Below are positions 56,379 through 64,000 of a stretch of 64,000 bases of DNA, piece after piece (position 1 is the stretch's first letter; each line of letters starts with the position of its first letter). Below the pieces are notes generated by a model that saw only the letters and a list, made by a program, of their open reading frames with translations, had not been told where the DNA came from and ran no database searches. The DNA is from Larix kaempferi (taxonomy: Eukaryota; Streptophyta; Pinopsida; Pinales; Pinaceae): positions 32,139,001-32,203,000 of the forward strand of contig BSBM01000232.1 in NCBI GenBank assembly GCA_027924585.1. The letters run 5' to 3'. Both the position numbers and the translations under genes were made by a program.

Positions 56379-56866
56379 CGTTCCTTCGTGCATATGGAAA
56401 TAACTAGCCATCTTTATCGTTTGTAATAGGATACATACAAATAGAACTAAATAGCTTCACAAATGAAGCAACTAGTTTTATGTGGAAAATTAGAATACAT
56501 AGTATACATAGTGCTTAGTAAAAAATGAGACCATTTTGAATAAATAATATCTTATGCCAGATCTATGTGAAAGTGAAACAATATTTAAAAGAAGAAACAC
56601 AGAAATCATCACATATTGGTTTGTGAGTTCACATTTGACGCCAAATATCGAATTTAGGTATTCCTAACAGTTGCACCGGTTGCAAAGTAAAGCTTAGGCT
56701 TGAAATGAAAAAACCCATTAGCCTCATAAATAAAAATTAAATGTTCAACGACAAAGTAAAATAATATCTCATAAATATTTTCCAGAGTGACAAATTTCTA
56801 CATCACTAAAAAGACTCTGCATAAATGAAGACGTTCAAGTTCGTGAAACATGGCTAGCAACTTGCA

Positions 56867-56936
56867 ATTGTTACAATTCTAAAGAACATTTTTAGTAGCT
56901 AATTGTTACAATTCTAAAGAACATTTTTAGTATCTA
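56867..56936. repeat. 35-bp tandem duplication
   Basis: ATTGTTACAATTCTAAAGAA plus 15 bases occurs twice in a row. Confidence 0.92.
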
Positions 56937-57041
56937 ATGGACGAGTTGGGTACAAAACATATCCATACATTAATATGAATACGTATTTATCCATTTATCT
57001 AATGCAAGAAATGCACTTTGCCTAATACATTTAAACTTAAA

Positions 57042-57301
57042 TGTTAGAAATAGTAATTACTTGTGTTAGGTAAGTTTTAGCTTTAGCTTTTACTTTAGTT
57101 ACTATTTAGAAGTTCAGTTAATAAAACATGCAACAACGTGCAAAAGCTAGGTTAGACTTTTTAGGGTTTCCATAAGTGTTTTAAATACACATTCAGTTTT
57201 GGTTTGTAATGATTCAGTTGATCTTCCGTTTATGAATAAAGATTGAAGAGCCGTAGCCCATTCTGCATAATCTTTGTGTTTATCTCTGTCTCCATCCTTT
57301 A
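57042..57301 (+). repeat. 5' LTR of element G
   Basis: 260 bp; matches the 3' LTR except for small indels (for example AGGTAAGTTTTAGCTTT near its start). Confidence 0.95.
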
Positions 57302-57304
57302 GTT

Positions 57305-57316
57305 TGGTATCAGAGC
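57305..57316 (+). other. Primer binding site of element G
   Basis: TGGTATCAGAGC three bases inside the 5' LTR, initiator tRNA-Met type. Confidence 0.92.
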
Positions 57317-57709
57317 TTGGAAGAAGATCAATCGTGAGAATTCCGGAGAAGCCAAAGCCGTAGCTTTGAAGAAATTTTCAAACAAAAATTTTGCTGAAAT
57401 TTTCGTGCCCCTCCCCTATATAGAGGCGCGAAAATAAGGGGAAAACTTTCAAAATTAAAAAAGCTGGGAATTTTCGCAGCCTCCCTATTGGCCAAAGCGC
57501 GAAAATTATAGAAGCCCCGCGAAAATTTCTCCACCGAATATTTTTGAGTTGGGTTATTTTTTTTTGCTTTCACGAGTTACTTCAAGTAAGAATTTTTTTT
57601 TAAACAAGAGTAGAAGAGATTTTTTTTTACAAAAGTCTTTTTATTCTTAAGGAAGTGAAGAGGTTTCATTTAAAAAAAAAAAGGAAGGAGATTTTTTTTT
57701 AATAAGCTA
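57317..57709 (+). other. Leader of element G
   Basis: Non-coding, with repeated GCGAAAATT words and several T or A runs. Confidence 0.6.
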
Positions 57710-58503
57710 GTGAAAGACTCTGCAGCATCTATGGCTTCTAACAGCAGCAATCAGTCTCAGATTTCTCCTCTTACGGGGAAAAATGACTATGATGTCTGGG
57801 CTATGAGGATGGCGGTTTATCTCAGATCAGAAGATGTATGGGAATATGTCGTAAATGGCTATTCTAAACCAGCAGATGATGAACGCTTTGGATAACAATC
57901 TATTTCCAAAGATATCAACTTCATTGCATGCCAAAGCAGCATGGGAAACTTTGGCAACCAGTTATCAGGGTGCTGGTAAGGTTCAAATAGCTACACTCCA
58001 AAACCTAAGAAGAGATTTTGAAGATTTGAAGATGAAAGAATCAAAATCAGTAGATTCTTTAATGACCCAAGTCATGGGAATTGTTAATCAGCTGAATACC
58101 TCTGGTGAAAAGATTGAAGATCAAATGGTGGTTGAAAGGGTTCTGAGATCCCTACCCCACAAATTTGATCCAAAAGTTGCAGTGATTGAAGAAGTAAAGG
58201 ATCTGAGTAGTCTCTCTATAGATGAGTTGACCGAATCGCTACTATCATATGAATCCAGAATCAATAGGAATGAAGAGTTCTCTCTGGAGAATGCTTTCAA
58301 AGCACAAGTCTCATTCTCAAAAGGAAGAGGAATAGGCAGAGGCAGAGGAGGATCAAGATCACGATCATAACCATGAAGGCAGGAACTACGACAAAAAAAG
58401 GTCAGGTAAATCTAATGTTAAGTGTTATTATTGCAGTAAATTTGGCCATTATGCTCATGCATGTAGAAAGAAAAAGTTTGATCAGGAAAAACAAAATGCT
58501 AAT
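57710..58503 (+). pseudogene. Gag of element G
   Basis: The N-terminal part (ISPLTGKNDYDVWAMRMAVYL) and the main part (AKAAWETLATSYQGAGKVQ, LQNLRRDFEDLKMKESKSVD, VVERVLRSLPHKFDPKVAVI) match copia Gag of the UBN2 type (PF14223). A frameshift near 57880 and another near 58370 split it. A CCHC zinc knuckle (CYYCSKFGHYAHAC) lies near 58425-58466. Gag packages the element RNA. Confidence 0.9.
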
Positions 58504-59100
58504 GTGACTAATACCTCTGAGAATAAAGAAGATATGTTATTTCTTACATGTCATGCTACACACGAAAGCCCAAAGGGACTTTGGCTTTTAGATAGTGGCT
58601 GCAGTAACCATATGACAAGTGATAGAGGTCTAATTGCAGACCTAGATGTATCAGTGAAGACAGAGGTCAAAGTCGACACGGATGAGGTAGTTCTAGTTCT
58701 TGGCAAAGAAGTGGTCAACATTCCGACCAAACAAGGCCAACAAAAGACAATCATAGATGTATATTATGCTCTAGGATTGAAGCATAATCTGATTAGCATT
58801 TGGAAACTTACTGAAAATAAATACAGACTTGTCTTTGATGGATCAGACTGTGAAATCTATGACAAACCCCCAAATAGATAGTTGATCATCAAAGTACAAG
58901 TGACTAGGAACAGGATGTATCCACTAGTCATGAATTGTAGCAGCAAGGTAATCTCTTTTGCTCACAAAGCCACATGCATGGATGATTATTGGTTATGGAA
59001 TTTCAGATATGGACATCTTTACTTTGGTGGTCTCAAGTTGTTGTAGCAGAAAGGGATGGTAAAATGATTACCCCCTATGAAAGAGCCATCAAAAAATTGT
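58504..59100 (+). pseudogene. Protease and integrase zinc-binding region of element G
   Basis: The frame contains the aspartic protease site in GLWLLDSGCSNHMTSDRG (about 58580-58630) and ends at a TAG (58879). Behind it comes WNFRYGHLYFGGLKLL near 58995, the start of the integrase zinc-binding domain; the first His of the usual WH-x-RFGH motif is Asn. ECCIIVKQ with the two Cys follows near 59105. Confidence 0.85.
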
Positions 59101-59855
59101 GAGTGTTGCATCATTGTAAAGCAGCACATGGATAGCTTTCCTAAAGGTATGTCTCGAAGGGCACATGCACCTCTAGAACTTATTCATACTGATATGTGTG
59201 GTCCAATGCAAAACAGTCAATTGGTGGAAGCTATTATTTTCTTACATTTATTGATGATTTCAGTAGAAAGACATGGGTGTATTTCCTTCGTCAGAAGTCT
59301 GAAACTTTTGGCAAGTTCAAGGAATTTAAGGCTTTGGTTGAAAAACATAGTGGTTATCAACTCAAAGTATTGAGATCGGATGGAGGGGGAGAGTATGACT
59401 CAAAGGAATTTCATGATTACTACAAATATCATGGAATCAAGAGGCAATTCACTACAAGATATACATCTCAACAAAATGGTGTTGCAGAACGCAAGAACAT
59501 AACCATCATGAATATGGCAAGGAGTATGTTGAAAGGAAGAAACTTGTCCCATGATTTTTGGGGAGACGCAGTGGCTTGTGATGTTCATGTGATAAACAGA
59601 TCTCCCACCAAAATTGTGAAGAACAAAGTAACAGAGGAAGCATGGACAGGTATGAGTTGTAATATTTCTCATTTCAAAATATTTGGTTGTGTTGCTTATG
59701 CTCATGTTCCTAAACAGTTAAGAAAAAAGCTAGATGACAAGAGTGAGAAATGTATCTTTCTTGGATACTGTGGAGAATCTAAAGCCTACAAACTGTATAA
59801 CCCTATTACCAAAAAGGTTATCTTCAACAGAGATGTGTTGTTCAAGGAGGAAGAG
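59101..59855 (+). pseudogene. Integrase core of element G
   Basis: The catalytic residues can be placed: Asp in LELIHTDMCGPM (about 59180), Asp in LRSDGGGEYDS (about 59370) and Glu in QQNGVAERKN (about 59480). FGCVAYAHVPKQLRKKLDDK and CIFLGYCGESKAYKLYNP form the C-terminal part. A frameshift lies near 59200. It joins element DNA to the chromosome. Confidence 0.9.
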
Positions 59856-61663
59856 TAATGGGATGGAATCATAGACAAGGTTGTGGAAGCTGCAATACCC
59901 CAACCAAAAGATGAAGAAGAAGAGGAGTTGATTGGACAACAGGATCCAGTAGCATCTTCACCAGTAGCAAATAGTCCAGCAAGAACACCTAGAAACTCAG
60001 TTCGAGGTGAAGCATCAAGTCCACAATCAGGTAATGAATCTGATCACCGTAATATAAAGACTTGAAGATTGGAAGATATTTATGATGAATTGGATGCAAA
60101 TACCAATTATGCTTTTAGCTAGTGAACCTGTGTTTTATGAAGAGGCAGTAAAAGAAGAGCATTGGGTAAAATCTATGCACGAAGAGATAGATTCCACTGA
60201 GAGAAATGGTACATGGGATCTAGTTGACCTGCCAAAGATAAGAAACCCATTGGTGTGAAGTGGGTCTATAACACCAAACTCAATGCAAAAGGTGAGATTG
60301 ATAAGTACAAGGCAAGGTTAGTAGCAAAAGGCTTCTCACAAAAATCAGGAATTGATTTTGGAGAAACTTTTGCACCAGTGGCAAGATTGGACACAGTAAG
60401 AGCAGTCCTAGAAATAACAGCCCAAAATAGATGGAAAGTGTATCAGATGGATGTCAAGTCGGCATTCTTGAATGGAACTCTTCAGGAAGAAATTTATGTG
60501 GAGTATCTACACGGGTATGAAATCAAAGAACATGAAGAGAAAGTTTACAAGTTGAAGAAAGCTCTATATGGGCTCAAGCAAGCTCCAAGAGCTTGGTACA
60601 ACAAAATTGATTCTTATCTGATCGAAAATGTTTTTTGCAGAAATATCAGTGAACCAACACTTTACACAAAGGTAAATCAACAAGGACATATTTTGATAGT
60701 TTGTTTATATGTTGATGATATGATTTTTATAGGTGACCTGTCAATAGATGAGTTCAAGGCAACTATGAAGAAAGATTTCGAGATGACAGACCTCGAATTA
60801 ATGAAGTTCTTTCTTGGCTTAGAGGTAGAACAGTCAGAAAAAGGAATATTTATTTCTCAAAGTAAATATGCTAATGAAGTTCTTAAGTGATTCAAAATGC
60901 TTAATTGTAAACCGACACCTACACCAGTGGCAACAGGTACAAAGTTGAGCAAAGAAGATGTAAGTCCCAAAGTAGATCCAACATTATTTAAGAGACTTGT
61001 AGGAAGTATCATGTATCTCACAGCTATGAGACCATATATTATGTTTGTTGTCAGCTTGATTTCCAGGTTCATGGAGTCTCCCAAAGACTCGCATTGGCAA
61101 GTTGGAAAAAGGATCTTACGATATGTTGCAGGGACTTCAAGCTATGGAATTTTATACTCAAGCACTGAGTATGATGTTTTTATAGGTTTCACTAACAATG
61201 ATTTTCCAGGAAGTGTGGATGACAGGAAGAGCACTTCCGGTCATGTTTTTCATCTTGGATCAGGGGTGATTTCATGGGCATCCAAGAAGCAGCCCATTGT
61301 GACACTTTCATCAGCAGAGAGTATGTAGCAGCAACATCAACAACACGTCGAGCAGTCTGGTTACGTAGAGTTTTAGAAGGTCTTCAATAGAAACAAGAAG
61401 GACCAACAACAATCTATTGTGACAACAATTCAACAATCGCTCTATCCAAGAACCATGTTTTTCACCAGAAAAGCAAGCACATTGATACCAGATATCACTT
61501 CATAAGAGAACTTGTGAACAATGGTGAAGTTCATGTTGAGCATTGTAAATTGATTAACCAATTGGCTGACATATTCACAAAGCCATTGGCAAAAGATATT
61601 TTTGAAACCCATAGAGATAATTTAGGCATTGTAAAAGCTGCAGTAGTCAGCAGTAGTAATTAA
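59856..61663 (+). pseudogene. Reverse transcriptase and RNase H of element G
   Basis: After a poorly conserved linker the reverse transcriptase is readable: FYEEAVKEEHWVKSMHEEID (about 60136), [55 protein letters not shown] and the catalytic [11 protein letters not shown] (about 60705). Then follow FKRLVGSIMYLTAMRP and the RNase H blocks ASKKQPIVTLSSAES (about 61285), IYCDNNSTIALSKNHVFHQK (about 61410) and HCKLINQLADIFTKPLAKD, ending at TAA 61661. Breaks: a frameshift near 60235, a TGA at 60888 and a frame slip near 61320. Confidence 0.92.
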
Positions 61664-61670
61664 GAGGGAG

Positions 61671-61918
61671 TGTTAGAAATAGTAATTACTTCTGTTAGCT
61701 TAGCTTTTACTTTAGTTACTATTTAGAATTTCAGTTAATAAAACATGCAACAACATGCAAAAGCTAGGTTAGAATTTTTAGGGTTTCCATAAGTGTTTTA
61801 AATACACATTTAGTTTTGGTTTGTAATGCGTCAGTTGATATTCCATTTATGAATAACGATTGAAGAGCCGTAGCTCATTCTACATAGTCTTTGTGTTTAT
61901 CTCTGTCTCCATCCTTCA
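61671..61918 (+). repeat. 3' LTR of element G
   Basis: 248 bp, matches the 5' LTR; followed by TTAAA. Confidence 0.95.
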
Positions 61919-61923
61919 TTAAA

Positions 61924-62211
61924 CACATCTATGAATATTTAAAATAACACTTCATATCTTATTCGTTTTTATTCCAATCCAGTTCCTTCTTTTTCACGTA
62001 TATTTGCACAGGGTATTCTTGATAACTAAAATTGCAATAAAATTTAGACAAAATAGGTCGTTATAGAGTTGTCATGTTAACAGCCTGGATTCATTTACAA
62101 GATTTAGAACCAAACCAAACTGTTGATGTGTGGTCCTATTTATATATGCCTTGTAGTGATTAGTAAATTGAACGAACTTGGAACCAACACAATAAATATA
62201 AGGATCATCCG

Positions 62212-62212
<1 letters not shown>
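61924..62212. other. AT-rich spacer
   Basis: No gene is seen. Confidence 0.55.

Positions 62213-62281
<69 letters not shown>
62213..62281. repeat. (TA)n microsatellite, about 34 units
   Basis: Uninterrupted TA run; minus-strand frames through it encode only Tyr-Ile repeats and are not genes. Confidence 0.97.
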
Positions 62282-62284
<3 letters not shown>

Positions 62285-63320
62285 ATAGAATGATGATGAT
62301 CGTCTTTGAAGCAAAATGGTGAGGATTCTAGAGCTGTAGTTCGATGGTGATAATGAAGTAAAGAATGCCTTAGTATCCCAGCAAAACAGGTTCTTAGCCA
62401 TCCGAAAAAAATCAAGGAGGGAAAAAGCAGGCACTCAACCAAGTAGAGGCCAAGGTCCACAACATAAGGCTCTTATCAATCAACCAAGGAAAAGATAAAA
62501 ATAAAAAATAGGTACGAGTGATCCCATTACAAAAGATCTCAACGAACAACAACATGATTGCTCAAGATATTTTCATCATTGCAACAGTTCAGTTCCATGC
62601 CCACTACAGGTGGGGAGAACATGAACGTTTCAGGTGAGTCCTTGCTATACGTTATGTTTTACAAGTAAAGCAATTTTGTAGAGAATTAATTGTTTCACTT
62701 TCAAATCATCCTTACTTATGCACACAGGGGCAGCCTCTAACTTTCTCTTGCATTTTAGCGGGTAAAAAAAGAAGGTAGTTAGTAATGCTAGAGATTACCC
62801 TCCTGACCTGACTGAGCAGAGAACGAATACCTTCGCATGTGGGGAATGGATGCCTTTGATAGAGCTTGGTAAGACTACCATTACAGGGTTGGTCCTCCTT
62901 TCTTGTATGCCTCTGAAAAGGTTGATACTTCTTTCTGGTAAACATTTACATAATACTTCCTTGATCCGTTAGTGTAGCCTACACTAGTTTTCAATTTCAA
63001 TGAAAACCCTCTCTAAGTGTAGACAAATTGACTGGCACAGGTTGGTCGTGGCATGTGCAGGAAATAAGGACTAGCTTCACTGCCACGCCTACCAGGGAAA
63101 ATTTTAGGGGCGAATTATAGCCCATGGGCGAAATTATAGGGGTTACCAAAACCCTGGGCGAATTTTCAATATGAAATGAGTTTTTTTAAATTTAACATAT
63201 TAGCCCCATATTTATTTAACCCATAGTCAAAGGAAATCGAATAGCCAAGGTCACGAAATTGGAAAAATCAATATAGCCAAGTAAAAGAATCCCGAAATGG
63301 TGAATTCGCCCAGAATTTCG
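62282..63320. other. Non-coding region left of the promoter-like segment
   Basis: No recognised gene. From about 63090 GGGCGAA(A/T)TT words recur (63109, 63126, 63156), leading into the minisatellite. Confidence 0.5.
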
Positions 63321-63485
63321 GGTAATGGAGGCTTGGAAGAGCTGGTTCGCCCACCATTTAGGGTAATGGAGGCTTGGAAGAGCTGGTTCGCCCACCATTT
63401 AGGGTAATGGAGGCCGCATACAGTTGGTTCGCCCACCATTTTCTGGTAATGGAGGCCGCGAACAGTTGGTTCGCCCAGCCAGCGG
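63321..63485. repeat. 41-bp minisatellite with GGTTCGCCCACCATT
   Basis: Units starting GGTAATGGAGGCTTGGAAGA lie at 63321, 63362, 63403 and 63445 (41, 41 and 42 bp apart), each containing GGTTCGCCCACCATT; decayed units continue to about 63560. It lies 330-500 bp upstream of a TATA box. Confidence 0.93.
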
Positions 63486-63815
63486 CCCAACAATTTATTA
63501 TTTGGGTAATGGTCTAATGGAGGGCCGAGGCCGCGATTGGTAATGGTAACTTGGTTGAATGGTTCGAACTTTGCCCATGATGACGCCCATGAGCAGCTGG
63601 CTCGCCCCACGTTTTCGGAAATGGCGGCCCGGCGTTGAGGTTTTTATGAAAATCTCATTTCAAAATTTCGAATCGCCCCAACTCCCGTCGATTTTGGTTA
63701 ATGGGGGTTTGAATTGAGGTTTCAACCACCAAATTTTGTTGGGTAAAGATTATTTTAACCTTGAATTGGTCCATACTCCATAAATGAGATGAAGGTTCCA
63801 GCATGTCGAAGTCCC

Positions 63816-63822
63816 TATATAA
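63816..63822 (+). promoter_or_regulatory. TATA box of a promoter reaching over the window edge
   Basis: CCCTATATAAGGGGGG is a strong TATA context. About 30 bp further on a transcript could start, and AAGAG|GTTAGT near 63954-63964 could be a first 5' splice site. This may be the promoter of a host gene or the U3/R part of another LTR whose end lies outside. Confidence 0.45.
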
Positions 63823-64000
63823 GGGGGGCAAGAGCCAGTAAAAACCACAAGAAAAATCATTAGATCTCTGCATTTGGCAAAGCTGGAGTTTTTGACAGTG
63901 GCTTTTGCAGTTGTTCAAAGCTTCTTGGGGTTTACAGTCTTCACTGAGGCTAAGAGGTTAGTTTTGTTTTCGATTTCATAGAATTAGATGTCTGGATAAC

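Larger units (their letters stand above)
55196..57036. other. AT-rich intergenic DNA with two small tandem duplications
   Basis: No gene is recognised. It includes a 71-bp duplication (56237-56378) and a 35-bp duplication (56867-56936). Confidence 0.55.
57037..61923 (+). mobile_element. Element G: Ty1/copia retrotransposon, 4.9 kb, frameshifted
   Basis: LTRs 57042-57301 and 61671-61918 (TGTTAGAAATAG...CATCCTTCA; the 5' copy ends CTTTA) with a perfect primer binding site TGGTATCAGAGC (57305-57316) and a polypurine tract GAGGGAG before the 3' LTR. TTAAA is duplicated at 57037-57041 and 61919-61923. The internal order is gag, protease, integrase, reverse transcriptase, RNase H, as in copia elements. 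Several frameshifts and stops make the copy inactive, though all domains are readable. Confidence 0.95.

Noticed and set aside
62072-62460. Two minus-strand frames over 80-120 residues
   Set aside because: Both are kept open by the TA microsatellite (Tyr-Ile repeats).

Overview
The window is plant nuclear DNA and almost entirely transposable elements; I recognise no intact host gene. Long nested LTR retrotransposons, two Ty3/gypsy elements of the Tat type (each with a second RNase H behind the integrase position), short Ty1/copia elements, decayed LINEs, tRNA-derived SINEs and AT-rich spacers suggest a large TE-rich genome. A gymnosperm is my best guess, but that is inference.

Layout. 1-1980: a possible 3' coding end and one orphan LTR. 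1981-6914: microsatellites, two adjacent SINE copies and a decayed LINE (minus strand). 6915-26236: element B, a minus-strand retroelement with ~1.15 kb LTRs and only ~0.5 kb inside; one LTR holds a solo LTR (C, 8066-9048, TSD AGGAC) and the other holds the complete 15.3 kb Tat element A (10456-25783, TSD ACCAT). 26237-28176: AT-rich spacer with small tandem duplications. 28177-34922: element E, a decayed copia element (TSD GGTTG) with a mosaic of tandem repeats at its 3' end. 35520-51280: element F, a short-LTR element with no recognisable coding (TSD GAAAA), containing the 12.5 kb Tat element D (37954-50416, TSD AATGG). 51286-57041: a LINE 3' end, a SINE and AT-rich DNA. 57042-61918: element G, a nearly complete but frameshifted copia element (TSD TTAAA). 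61924-64000: a long TA microsatellite, a 41-bp minisatellite and a TATA-type promoter region running off the edge.

The most interesting part is the shared 3' architecture of Tat elements A and D. Both carry, on the opposite strand between the extra RNase H and the 3' LTR, a spliced gene with plant-mobile-domain-like sequence. It is open over two exons (378 aa) in D and decayed in A, with the same intron position and phase. Next to it each element has a cluster of short motifs (GCGATC/GATCGC in A, GTAGCG/CGCTAC in D) that recurs just after the primer binding site of the same element and, in D, also in the LTR promoters. Further towards the 3' LTR both carry an array of 10-15 hairpins whose loops are conserved while the stems change in a compensatory way. 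D has lost reverse transcriptase, classical RNase H and integrase, yet keeps a long Gag-protease frame with one stop codon, an open extra RNase H and an open antisense gene. It therefore looks like a non-autonomous element whose retained parts may show what matters when mobilised in trans.
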